Translations under genes and position numbers: made by a program
Shown: positions 8,230 to 16,183 of the stretch, one piece after another
Layout of the letters: each line of letters starts with the position of its first letter
Numbering within the stretch: position 1 is the stretch's first letter
NCBI GenBank assembly: GCA_963656065.1
Contig: CAVKGV010000026.1
Coordinates: 1-20,742, forward strand
Direction of reading: 5' to 3'
DNA from: Hallerella sp963656065
GTDB lineage: Bacteria; Fibrobacterota; Fibrobacteria; Fibrobacterales; Fibrobacteraceae
Length of the DNA stretch: 20,742 bases
Notes under the pieces: generated by a model
Seen by the model: the letters and a program-made list of their open reading frames with translations, nothing else
Told to the model about the DNA's origin: nothing
The model's database searches: none

Positions 8230-8625
8230 TTATTCGTTTTCGCGATCTTCTTTTTCCCTTTCGATTTCGGAAGGGAAAATTTTAAAATATTCGCGTTTTT
8301 TGTCTTCGAACAGCTGTAACATCCGCTCCTGTTCGAATTGTTCCCGGTCGATGTTCTGCATGTAGAATTCGTTTGTACGGAATTCGTGCTTGGTCAGAAT
8401 TTCCTTGAACTCTTCGGAAAGGTCGATTTCGTCCCACAGGATGAACATGGAACCGATTGCGCCTTCTCCGAAGATGCTCACGTCAAATCGGATAGAATTT
8501 GTGGAAGTCGTATCGACGTTTGAAATGCGCGCCGCTTTTTGCGGACGGAAAATCACCGGGTCGTTTGCCGCAAGCAGAGAAGAGGCGCCTACCGTCAAGG
8601 CGAGGAACAGAGCTTTTGCTTTCAT
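8230..8625 (-). CDS. Small exported protein of unknown function
   Basis: The product is 131 aa with a clear signal peptide (MKAKALFLALTVGASSLLAAND, cleavage after about residue 19-20), so it is probably periplasmic. The middle contains a beta-type segment (SIRFDVSIFGEGAIGSMFILWDE), and the C-terminal half (DREQFEQERMLQLFEDKKREYFKIF) is charged and probably helical, ending in a Glu/Arg/Lys-rich tail. I do not recognise the family. Its ATG overlaps the tsaD stop (ATGA at 8625-8622), so it is the last gene of the YbbR-tsaD unit and is probably translationally coupled. It converges with the beta-helix gene across 12 bp with no obvious terminator. Function unknown. Confidence 0.75.
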   Translation of the reverse strand: MKAKALFLALTVGASSLLAANDPVIFRPQKAARISNVDTTSTNSIRFDVSIFGEGAIGSMFILWDEIDLSEEFKEILTKHEFRTNEFYMQNIDREQFEQERMLQLFEDKKREYFKIFPSEIEREKEDRENE

Positions 8626-9632
8626 AGGGCAAGAGGCATCCAGGGCTTGACTTCGGTCGATGTTTCGGAAAGCATGCCTGCCCGGGCGCGCCGGATGGCC
8701 GCCGCCGCGATCATCGCCCCGTTGTCGGTGCTGTTATAGGGAGAGGGAAACGCCAGGCGAATGCCGTGGCTTTCGCAATAATTCCTTAGCCGTTCACGGA
8801 GAAGCCCATTGGCAGAAACGCCTCCGCCGACGATCAGCGTCTTCATCCCGGTCTTTTTCAATGCCCAGATGGTCTTGGAAACGAGAATGTCGATGATGGC
8901 GTCTTCAATCGATGCGGCGATATCGCCCAGATTTTCCTGGATAAATTCCGGAGTGTTGGCTTCGACATAGCGTCTGACGGCGGTCTTTAACCCGCTGAAG
9001 GAAAATTCCCCGTTGTCTTCGCCTTTGAGCGCTCTCGGGAACACGTGGAAACGTCGGTTCCGGCCTTTGGCGAGCTTGCCGATCGTGGCCCCTGCCGGGT
9101 ATTTAAGCCCGATGAGAATCCCGCTTTTGTCGAAGGCTTCGCCGGCTGCATCGTCTCGCGTGCGACCGAGTAGTGTGTAGCGGAAACCGGGTTCTTCGAG
9201 AACCAGCTCCGTGTGTCCGCCCGAAACGGTGAGCGTCAGGTATGGAGGGGCAAGGTCGGGCTCCGTGAGCCATGCCGCGGAGAGATGCCCTTCGAGATGG
9301 TTGATGCCGTAAGCGGGAATGTTCAGGTCGCGGGCAAGTCCGCGGGCAAAGCTCGCTCCGACGAGGAGAGGTCCCATGAGGCCCGGTCCGCGGGTAAAGG
9401 CGATCGCGTCGATGTCCCGGACGGAGATTTTCGCCTCGGAAATCGCTTCCCTGCAAATCGTCGTAATTTTTTCGAGATGGGCGCGTGCAGCGACTTCGGG
9501 GACGACTCCGCCGTAGAGCGCATGTTCCTTGATTTGGCTGTAGAGCGGGTTGGATAGAATTTCCAGAGGGTCATCGCGCAGAATGGCGCAGGCCGTTTCG
9601 TCGCAGCTCGATTCAATGCCTAGCCAGATCAT
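8622..9632 (-). CDS. tsaD: tRNA N6-adenosine threonylcarbamoyltransferase TsaD
   Basis: TsaD transfers the threonylcarbamoyl group from TC-AMP to A37 of tRNAs that read ANN codons, acting in the cytoplasm with TsaB and TsaE. The 336-aa length is typical. It starts with the ASKHA nucleotide-binding loop (LGIESSCDET), and the metal ligands are present: H112 and H116 in NHLEGH and D303 in NSTDNGAM. SGGHTEL at 137-143 and the FSFSGLKTAVRR segment near 210-221 are also characteristic. The ATG overlaps the upstream YbbR stop (ATGA, 9632-9629), and its own stop overlaps the next gene, so all three are probably co-transcribed. tsaB and tsaE are not in the window. Confidence 0.97.
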   Translation of the reverse strand: MIWLGIESSCDETACAILRDDPLEILSNPLYSQIKEHALYGGVVPEVAARAHLEKITTICREAISEAKISVRDIDAIAFTRGPGLMGPLLVGASFARGLARDLNIPAYGINHLEGHLSAAWLTEPDLAPPYLTLTVSGGHTELVLEEPGFRYTLLGRTRDDAAGEAFDKSGILIGLKYPAGATIGKLAKGRNRRFHVFPRALKGEDNGEFSFSGLKTAVRRYVEANTPEFIQENLGDIAASIEDAIIDILVSKTIWALKKTGMKTLIVGGGVSANGLLRERLRNYCESHGIRLAFPSPYNSTDNGAMIAAAAIRRARAGMLSETSTEVKPWMPLAL

Positions 9633-10627
9633 TTTTTCTCCTCCGGTTTCTGTCCGAGTGTCTCGGCATGTTCCGGCAAGGCTTCTGCCTTTGCGGTGTC
9701 GAGCGGTTCTCTTTTTTTCAGGTAAAATTTTTCGGGATGGACCTGGAAACTTTTGATGTCGTTGTAGATTCTGACGGTCGGTTCAAGGCTATCGACATCT
9801 TCGATGGCGAATCGGTTGAACTCGATGAGGAGCAGGATTGAGTCCCGCTTCATTTCGGAAAGGATGCCTTTGCCGCCCGAAACTTCTACCGTCGCAAACG
9901 CCGGTTCAAGCGAATATTCCGACCGGTCGTATTTGCCGATGAGACGGACGGGAACTTTTTCAAACGAAGTGCGGGAAAGCGGCTGGACTTCAACGAAAAC
10001 TTTCGCCGTGTCGGTACTGGGATAGACGTATGGCGGAAGTTTTGAAAAATCAAAAGGCACGGAAAAATTCTGGTTCGTGTCGAGATTCGTTTTGGAATAC
10101 TCTTGCGTAGGAATTTCGAAAATGCGGGTGAGCTCTTCCCTTGCCCCGGCGACGGTAATCGTATCCGGATCCGGCTGGGGTGTCCCCACGATCGTGTAGC
10201 CGTCCTTCGCTCGGAAAGTTCCCTTGAGATGCACGGGGATCACGCGGGAAATTCGGGTGTCGATGTTTATTTCTAATGCGGCGATCTGGTTTGCGCTTTC
10301 ATAGCGAACCGCCGGAAATTCCGGGGCGACAAAGTTTTCCTCGGATAGGATGATGCGTTCGAGCCCGAGTTCCGCTTCGTGAAGATCAACGACTATCTTC
10401 GCTGCGTTTTCTCCTGCCCCCTTGAGGCGTATGAGATCGATTGCCGTGCCGCGTACCGTAACCATAATTTTCGAAGCGGGCCTCGATGCGATGGCGAGAT
10501 TTTCCGGTAGCCGCGTAAAGACGAGGGGCAGTTCTATATTGATCTCCGTCGTGCGCGCGGACACGACATAAAACCAGATGGCGATGCCAAAAATGCATGC
10601 GACGATTTTTAATCCGATGTGCTTCAT
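9629..10627 (-). CDS. YbbR/CdaR-like membrane-anchored protein
   Basis: The 332-aa product has a single N-terminal membrane anchor (KIVACIFGIAIWFYVVSA, residues about 7-24), followed by an extracytoplasmic region with YbbR-type beta repeats. Typical phrases are TEINIELPLVFTRLPENL, KIMVTVRGTAIDLIRL, RVIPVHLKGTFRAKDGYTIV and PDTITVAGAREELTRI. Members in Gram-positives (CdaR) regulate the diadenylate cyclase CdaA. In this window no cdaA is adjacent, so a link to c-di-AMP is only family-based inference. The C-terminal 30 residues are charged and low-complexity. AGAGAG just upstream of the ATG may serve as ribosome binding site. It heads the minus-strand tsaD unit and is divergent from ftsX with a 41-bp gap. 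Confidence 0.82.
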   Translation of the reverse strand: MKHIGLKIVACIFGIAIWFYVVSARTTEINIELPLVFTRLPENLAIASRPASKIMVTVRGTAIDLIRLKGAGENAAKIVVDLHEAELGLERIILSEENFVAPEFPAVRYESANQIAALEINIDTRISRVIPVHLKGTFRAKDGYTIVGTPQPDPDTITVAGAREELTRIFEIPTQEYSKTNLDTNQNFSVPFDFSKLPPYVYPSTDTAKVFVEVQPLSRTSFEKVPVRLIGKYDRSEYSLEPAFATVEVSGGKGILSEMKRDSILLLIEFNRFAIEDVDSLEPTVRIYNDIKSFQVHPEKFYLKKREPLDTAKAEALPEHAETLGQKPEEKK

Positions 10628-10668
10628 CTCTCTTTCAAAAATAGTTATAAAAAGTTATATTCGTTTGC
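10628..10668. promoter_or_regulatory. Short divergent promoter region (YbbR gene / ftsX)
   Basis: Only 41 AT-rich bases separate the two divergent starts. TATATT at 10656-10661 could be a -10 for ftsX, which would leave almost no leader before GTG 10669. On the minus strand, TATAAC motifs could be -10 boxes for the YbbR gene. No good -35 boxes are visible, so these assignments are tentative. Confidence 0.3.
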
Positions 10669-11553
10669 GTGCTGAACCAAATTCGATATTTAATTTCAGA
10701 AGCGTTTCGCGGTTGGAAGGAACATCGCACGGTCGTGTTTCCGTCCCTGGTAACGATTTTTCTCTGTTCGGTTCTTTTGGGACTTTCCGGAGCGTTTCTG
10801 CTAGGTGCTTACCGGCTTTCAAGCGTCGAAGGAAAACTTTATCGCATCGAAGTATTTTTGAAGGATTCCGTTTCGGAAGATTCTGTGCGCGCCTTGCGCG
10901 AAGAGCTCCTGAAGTTCAAGGAATTCGACTCGGTGGTCTATAAAAGTGCGGACGAGGCGATGGAGGATTTTAAACGGCGATTTTCGGAAGAGATGCTTTC
11001 CCTAGTCGATGGAAATCCGCTTCCGGCATCGTTTTCCATGACGCTTTTTCCGCGTTACCGGGAACCTTCGATTTTGCACGCTTTGGTGCTCGCTCTCGAA
11101 AAGAATCCGGCTTTTGACGTCGTTGAAGCTCCAACGGTTTTTGTTGACCGGATAGCCGAGTGGAAATTTGCCCTCGTCTTTTGGCCTATCGCTACGACCG
11201 CTCTCATTTTTGTGACGCTCTTCCTCATCATCGGGAACGCCGTGCGGCTTTCCCTTTTTTCGCGAAAACTTTTGGTGGAAAACTTGAAGTATGCGGGTGG
11301 TTCCGCTTTTTTCATCGAGTTCCCGTTTCTTCTCGAAGGAATCATGCAGGGAGTCTGCGCTAGCGGTCTTGCCGCCTTGTTGCTCGCCTTTGCCGAAAAT
11401 TCCCTTTCGCGGGAAATTCCCGTTCTTGACTTTTACCTCGGCGGCTACAGGTGGCTTCTTTTGCTTGTCGTCATTGCGGTGACGCTCGTCTCGGTGTATT
11501 CGAGTTACCGTAGCGTCCGTGGATTTTTGAAGCACGATGCGACGGAAAACTAG
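10669..11553 (+). CDS. ftsX: Cell-division ABC transporter permease FtsX
   Basis: FtsX is the membrane part of FtsEX, which controls septal cell-wall hydrolases during division. The 294-aa product has the expected plan: a cytoplasmic N-terminus (MLNQIRYLISEAFRGWKEHR), a first membrane segment at about 23-46, a periplasmic domain of roughly 120 residues (RIEVFLKDSVSEDSVRALREEL; ALEKNPAFDVVEAP), and three further membrane segments at about 167-190, 218-245 and 260-280 with the conserved NAVRLSLFSRK loop. The start is GTG; no clear Shine-Dalgarno sequence precedes it, but the conserved N-terminus leaves little room for another. The usual partner ftsE is not next to it. The EnvC-like activator follows 3 bp downstream, which fits the FtsX-EnvC pathway. 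Confidence 0.9.
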   Translation: MLNQIRYLISEAFRGWKEHRTVVFPSLVTIFLCSVLLGLSGAFLLGAYRLSSVEGKLYRIEVFLKDSVSEDSVRALREELLKFKEFDSVVYKSADEAMEDFKRRFSEEMLSLVDGNPLPASFSMTLFPRYREPSILHALVLALEKNPAFDVVEAPTVFVDRIAEWKFALVFWPIATTALIFVTLFLIIGNAVRLSLFSRKLLVENLKYAGGSAFFIEFPFLLEGIMQGVCASGLAALLLAFAENSLSREIPVLDFYLGGYRWLLLLVVIAVTLVSVYSSYRSVRGFLKHDATEN

Positions 11554-11556
11554 GCC

Positions 11557-12786
11557 ATGAAATTTCGACTGCTCCTGATTTCTTGCCTGCTTTTCTTTTT
11601 GGGTAGCGGTCTGTCGCTTGCGGCGAAAAAGACGACGGCGGGGGAGCTTTCGAGGCAACGTTCGGAACTTAGGAACTTGGAAACGAATCTTGCGAAACAG
11701 CGGAAGCGGATAAGGCTTCTCGAATCCGAGGAAAAGGGAGTTCTCAATACGATTGCCGTCCTGGATGAAAATTTAAACCGCACAAAGGAATATGTCCAGC
11801 TTTTGTCGCGAAACGAATTGACGGTAAAAAAGTCCCTGCAGGAAATCAACGGGGAACTGGATTCGCTCGACATTGAAATTTCCCGGCGAAACGAAGCGAT
11901 GAAAAAGCGGATCCGGAAGCTTTACATCCACGGCGGAACGGGCGTCTGGAATGCCGTCTATGCGGAGATCAAGGGGGAAGTCTCTCCGGAACGCCAACTC
12001 TATTATGTTGACCGGTTGCTTGCGCGCGACCGTGAACAGGTTGAAAAACTGTCCTGGCTTTTGCGGGAACGTTCGCTCAAGAAACGCGAAGCGACCAGCC
12101 GGCTTTCGGAACTTCACAGCCTGCAGGCGAAAAAGGCCGCGGAAGAGGAAGGTTTAAAATCCCAGATCCAGACGCAGGGAACGGTTCTTGCGACTGTGCA
12201 GAAAAACAAGACCCTGCAAGAGCGGGCTGTCCAGGAAATCGAGCGGAACCAGAAAACGATGCTTGCGCTGATCCGAAAACTCGAAAAAAAACGCGAACGG
12301 GAAATCGCCGAGGCGAAAAAGGCAAAACAGCAAAAGAAAGCGAAAAAGCCCGGCAAGAAAATCGCGAAGCTGCCGCATGTCCCGGTGAAACCGATAGGCC
12401 CGAAATGCATGCCGCTAAACGGAGAAATCATCAGCCAGTATGGAATGCACGAACATCCCGTTCTGCACATTATGACGCGTAACTTAGGAATCGAAATCCG
12501 CGGAAAGAAAGGGGCGAAGGTTCGTGCGGCTGCGGCGGGAACGGTTGCCATGGTGACGGAAATCGACGGTCGCGGACCGTCTGTCATCATCGAGCACGAA
12601 GGGGGCGTCTATTCCGTCTATGGTCACATGAGTGAAATTCGTGTCCGGGAAGGCGAACGGGTGAAAAATTGCGAGGATATCGGAACGGTCGGCGATATCG
12701 CTTCCTTAAACGGAATTAAATTGTATTTCCAATTGAGCGAAGGAACCGATACGGTCGATCCTTTGAAGTGGTTGAAAAAGAAATGA
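11557..12786 (+). CDS. EnvC-like murein hydrolase activator with degenerate LytM domain
   Basis: The 409-aa product has a signal peptide (cleavage near residue 22-23), two long coiled-coil stretches (about 27-120 and 145-262), a Lys-rich linker and a C-terminal LytM/M23 domain (about 283-405). The zinc site is broken: the usual HxGxD motif reads NLGIE (N309, E313), and the usual HLH motif reads KLY (388-390); only H357 in YGHMS remains. It should therefore not cut peptidoglycan itself but activate an amidase, as E. coli EnvC does when FtsEX recruits it through the coiled coil. Its position directly behind ftsX supports this. The stop overlaps the ATG of holB (ATGA at 12783-12786). Confidence 0.9.
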   Translation: MKFRLLLISCLLFFLGSGLSLAAKKTTAGELSRQRSELRNLETNLAKQRKRIRLLESEEKGVLNTIAVLDENLNRTKEYVQLLSRNELTVKKSLQEINGELDSLDIEISRRNEAMKKRIRKLYIHGGTGVWNAVYAEIKGEVSPERQLYYVDRLLARDREQVEKLSWLLRERSLKKREATSRLSELHSLQAKKAAEEEGLKSQIQTQGTVLATVQKNKTLQERAVQEIERNQKTMLALIRKLEKKREREIAEAKKAKQQKKAKKPGKKIAKLPHVPVKPIGPKCMPLNGEIISQYGMHEHPVLHIMTRNLGIEIRGKKGAKVRAAAAGTVAMVTEIDGRGPSVIIEHEGGVYSVYGHMSEIRVREGERVKNCEDIGTVGDIASLNGIKLYFQLSEGTDTVDPLKWLKKK

Positions 12787-13904
12787 AAAAATTTTTTCTC
12801 GAAGGTCCAAAGTCCCAGCAAGGCGCGCGCACGCTCCTTGAAAATGCGCTTGTCGAAAACCGTTTCCCGCAAGCAGTCCTGATCGAAGGCGTCCGCGGAA
12901 TCGGTAAAAAGGGACTTGCTATCGAGCTCGCGAAGACGCTCTCCTGTACGGATAGCGAACGGGTTCCTTGCGGAAAGTGTTTAGGCTGCAAGCTCGCGAT
13001 GGATCCGGGAAATGTACAGGGCTGGGTGATTCCCCTCGAAACAGCCGAAGCGAATGCGAAATCCGCAGCGGATGTCTCGGGAACGTCCAAGGCGAAAACC
13101 GTCGAAGAAATCAAGTCGGAATACATCGCAAAGATTTTTGAAAATCCTTATTCGGTTTCCGTCTTTTCGGGAATTTCGCAAATTTCGGTGGAGCAGATTC
13201 GGAGCATGACGTCCCAGTTCTCAAAGGCGAGCGTCGGGGTCCGGACAGTCATCATCGCCGAAGCGGACCGGATGAATGAAGCGGCGGCAAATGCCCTTTT
13301 GAAAACGCTTGAAGAAGTTCCGACAAATACCTACTTCATCCTTACGGCTTCAAACGGCGGAAAGCTTTTGCAGACAATCCGCAGCCGTTGCCTTTCGCTC
13401 CGCCTGCCTGCGATATCTTCTCTCGAAGTCGAAGAAATTGTTCGGCGAATTTCAGATGGAGAAGTCTCGCCCGATGCGCTAGGAATGGCTCAGGGTTCTC
13501 CGGGAATGGCGTGCCATTACAATGAAAATGTCGCGGAACACGAAACGCTTGCCGTTGATTTCTTGAAGGACAGCGTCGAAGGAAATTATTCGGATTTGTT
13601 TTTTGAACTGGACAAAAATTTTCCGAAAGGTCCTTCGGCGGCAGAAAAGGCGGTGACGGTCCTGGATTTTGCCGGCTTTCTCGTTGCGGACGCCCTTCGG
13701 ATTTTTTCCGGCGAGCCTGTACGGATGCCCGAACAGCGGAAAAATTTGGAACAAATGAACTTGGGTCGCTTTGGAGCGGAAGCTTTGGAAAAGGCGATTC
13801 TTGACATAAACATCGCATCGGAAAAAATCGCTAACCGTAAAAATTCGGCAATTGTCGCCCTCCAGACTTTGGCGATTGGACTTTTTGAAGGATACAAGAA
13901 ATGA
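12783..13904 (+). CDS. holB: DNA polymerase III delta' subunit
   Basis: Delta' is the rigid subunit of the clamp loader that places the beta clamp on primed DNA. From ATG 12783 the product is 373 aa. It shows a P-loop-like segment (GVRGIGKKG, residues 36-44), four zinc-ligand cysteines C55, C63, C66 and C69, EADRMNEAAANALLKTLEEVP (160-180), and the SRC arginine-finger motif at 201-203. The frame is open to GTG 12768, but that lies inside the EnvC-like gene and the ATG forms a standard 4-bp overlap, so 12783 is chosen. A stretch of about 60 residues (roughly 75-130) between the zinc module and the VEQIR segment is longer than usual. recJ follows with another 4-bp overlap. Confidence 0.9.
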   Translation: MKKFFLEGPKSQQGARTLLENALVENRFPQAVLIEGVRGIGKKGLAIELAKTLSCTDSERVPCGKCLGCKLAMDPGNVQGWVIPLETAEANAKSAADVSGTSKAKTVEEIKSEYIAKIFENPYSVSVFSGISQISVEQIRSMTSQFSKASVGVRTVIIAEADRMNEAAANALLKTLEEVPTNTYFILTASNGGKLLQTIRSRCLSLRLPAISSLEVEEIVRRISDGEVSPDALGMAQGSPGMACHYNENVAEHETLAVDFLKDSVEGNYSDLFFELDKNFPKGPSAAEKAVTVLDFAGFLVADALRIFSGEPVRMPEQRKNLEQMNLGRFGAEALEKAILDINIASEKIANRKNSAIVALQTLAIGLFEGYKK

Positions 13905-15595
13905 ACGCGGAACTTCTCGCCTCGTCGATAGCCTGTCGCCTGGATATTCCGCATCTGCTGGCCCGGATCCTGGTTGCGAAGGGCTGCGCGTCGGTTGCCG
14001 ACGCCTATGGAAAAATTCACAGCGTGCCCTCCCACGTTCTCGATCCGCTGTCATCCAAGACGCCGATGCGCGGAATGAAAGATGCGTTGGACTGGATTTT
14101 GCAGGCGAGGGATTCCGGCGAAAAGCTCTGTATTTTTGGCGATTACGACATGGACGGTTTGACGGGAACGGCTCTCCTCAAACGGGGACTTTCCGAAATA
14201 GGGATCGATGCTTCATGGCGATTGCCGTGCAGACTTGGTTCCGGTTCCGGCTACGGGCTTTCGGTGGAAACTGTCGGGGAAATGCTTTCCGACGGCGTCA
14301 AGTATCTTTTGACCGTCGATACGGGAATTACGGCAAATGCGGAAATCGAATTTGCGCGCTCCAAGGGAATGCGTGTAATGGTCATCGATCACCACGAGCC
14401 TTCCGGAGACGGGCTTCCACCGTGCGATGTCCTGCTCGATCCTTGCCAGGACGGCTGCCTTTACCCGAACAAGTCGCTTTGCGGCGCGGGCGTTTCGTAC
14501 AAATTCATCGACGCTCTTTTTAAAAAGGAACACAAGGGCTCCGCGGAAAAGTATCTTGACCTGGTCGCGCTGGGAACACTTGCCGACTTGGTCGAAATGA
14601 CGCCCGAGAACCGCTACTTGACCCGGCGCGGGCTTTCGATGCTTTTGGAAAGTCGCTGGCCCGGAGTGCGGGAGCTTTGCCGCCGCCAGCTGGAAAATTC
14701 CCCCTATGTCGGCGGGCAGGACGTTCTCTTCCGCATCGCTCCGCTGATGAACGCTCCCGGTCGGATGGACAAGCCCGATGCGGCGCTGGATATCCTGCTT
14801 TGCGACAATGTTTCCGACGCCCCGGAACTTTTGGGCAGGCTCTTCAAGTATAACGAGCTTCGCAAGAAAACGGAAGCGGATATTTCGCGGGTCGCTATCG
14901 ACCTGGTCAAGAAACGCTATGGCGAGAAAATTCCGCATGTGCTTGTCGTCGAGGGGAAATCTTGGCATCCGGGTGTCATCGGAATCGTGGCGGCGAAAAT
15001 CGCGCAGACTTTTAACCGCCCATCCGCCGTCCTTTCGCTCGAAAACGGCATAGCCCAGGCTTCGGCCCGGGCCGTTCCCGGCTTCAACTGGCACAAGGCC
15101 CTGTTCGAAGTCCGCGACCTGTTTCTCCGCTGGGGAGGACATGCGAACGCTGCGGGTTTCAGCATCCGCGAAGAGAACATTCCTGTCTTGCGGGAACGCT
15201 TGCAGGATTTAGCCGTGGAGCAGAACTATCCGGACTGTGGAAATATCCATGAAGAAATTTCAGGCTATGTCCCGGCGGCGTTAAACGAAATCACCCCGCG
15301 CTTCATGCAGGCTCTCCAGGACTTAGAACCGTTCGGCGGAAAAAATCCCTACCCGGTTCTCTATGCGGAAAATGTACAGGTCGATCGTCTGCGCGAACTG
15401 CGCGGCGGACATTTGCAGCTCAAGCTTTCGCAGAGCGGGAGTCCCCAGTTCTCGGCGATAGCCTTCGGAATGGCGGATGCGAAAAAGCAAATCGAAAAAT
15501 CCCGCAAGACGGTCTCCCTCTATTTTGAACCGATCTGGAATGTCTATAACGGCCAGCGGACCATCCAGCTGCTAGTCAAGTCGTTCGGAAAGTAA
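13901..15595 (+). CDS. recJ: Single-stranded-DNA-specific exonuclease RecJ
   Basis: RecJ degrades single-stranded DNA 5' to 3' in recombination and mismatch repair. The 564-aa product has the DHH-family metal motifs in order: FGDYDMDG (79-86), the Asp of TVDTG (D140) and DHHEP (163-167), then SGYGL near 116-120. The DHHA1 part carries EGKSWHPGVIGIVAAKIA and the GGHANAAGF signature near residues 414-422, followed by the OB-fold domain ending at LLVKSFGK. Length and motif spacing fit a complete protein. The ATG overlaps the holB TGA (13901-13904). It is the last gene of the plus-strand run and converges with a minus-strand gene across 9 bp; no terminator is visible in that gap. Confidence 0.96.
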   Translation: MNAELLASSIACRLDIPHLLARILVAKGCASVADAYGKIHSVPSHVLDPLSSKTPMRGMKDALDWILQARDSGEKLCIFGDYDMDGLTGTALLKRGLSEIGIDASWRLPCRLGSGSGYGLSVETVGEMLSDGVKYLLTVDTGITANAEIEFARSKGMRVMVIDHHEPSGDGLPPCDVLLDPCQDGCLYPNKSLCGAGVSYKFIDALFKKEHKGSAEKYLDLVALGTLADLVEMTPENRYLTRRGLSMLLESRWPGVRELCRRQLENSPYVGGQDVLFRIAPLMNAPGRMDKPDAALDILLCDNVSDAPELLGRLFKYNELRKKTEADISRVAIDLVKKRYGEKIPHVLVVEGKSWHPGVIGIVAAKIAQTFNRPSAVLSLENGIAQASARAVPGFNWHKALFEVRDLFLRWGGHANAAGFSIREENIPVLRERLQDLAVEQNYPDCGNIHEEISGYVPAALNEITPRFMQALQDLEPFGGKNPYPVLYAENVQVDRLRELRGGHLQLKLSQSGSPQFSAIAFGMADAKKQIEKSRKTVSLYFEPIWNVYNGQRTIQLLVKSFGK

Positions 15596-15604
15596 ACCGG
15601 AAAA

Positions 15605-16048
15605 TTACTTCGCGTTTACGGAACGCAAAATCTCAATGAGCTTATCCTTGCACTTGTCGATAAGGACAAAGGCTTCGAACATCCGGGCCTGTCGCCACTT
15701 CTTTTCGTATTGCTCTTCCCAGTTGATGGCGACTTCTTCGGGATTCTCCTTTCCCTTCTGCTCTTCGTTCCGGTACCAGACTTCCTTGTTTATTTCCTGG
15801 ATGAGGTCGGCCATTTCCGCTGCGGGCTGTAGCGAGCCGCGGACAAGCAGATAGGCGCGCAGATTGTCGAGCAAAACGCTGTCGCTCGGGTCCGCGCTGT
15901 CTTCCTTGGAAATAGCCCAGACGCGGTTCTTGTGACGTTCGGCAAAGCCTAGCAGGCGAAGTTCAACCTTGGAAAGTTCGCCTTTTTCATATTTCGCTTC
16001 GACCGCTTCGCGCGGATAGTAGATGGAATCTGGATAGTATTCAATCAT
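15605..16048 (-). CDS. Hypothetical soluble protein
   Basis: From ATG 16048 the product is 147 aa with no signal peptide or membrane segment. It begins MIEYYPDSIYYPREAV and is rich in charged residues; the segments around AAEMADLIQEINKEVWYRNEEQ and KKWRQARMFEAFVLIDKCKDKL look helical. I do not recognise the family. The frame is open to 16105, but that would run into the 3' end of the tRNA gene, so 16048 is preferred. The gene lies 16 bp downstream of tRNA-Leu on the same strand and may be read from the same promoter. No strong ribosome binding site is visible. Confidence 0.65.
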   Translation of the reverse strand: MIEYYPDSIYYPREAVEAKYEKGELSKVELRLLGFAERHKNRVWAISKEDSADPSDSVLLDNLRAYLLVRGSLQPAAEMADLIQEINKEVWYRNEEQKGKENPEEVAINWEEQYEKKWRQARMFEAFVLIDKCKDKLIEILRSVNAK

Positions 16049-16064
16049 AGTTCTTGTCGGGTAA

Positions 16065-16150
<86 letters not shown>

Positions 16151-16152
16151 TG

Positions 16153-16183
16153 TGACGCAGATAAATATACAAAAAGTGCGTCA
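16153..16183 (-). promoter_or_regulatory. Inverted repeat enclosing the likely tRNA-Leu -10 box
   Basis: TGACGCA (16153-16159) and TGCGTCA (16177-16183) form a perfect 7-bp inverted repeat with a 17-nt spacer. The spacer contains TATATT on the minus strand (16169-16164), 16 nt before the tRNA 5' end, a fitting -10 position. The right arm includes the hemY stop codon. It may be an operator, a weak hemY terminator hairpin, or chance; no convincing -35 box is seen. Confidence 0.4.
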
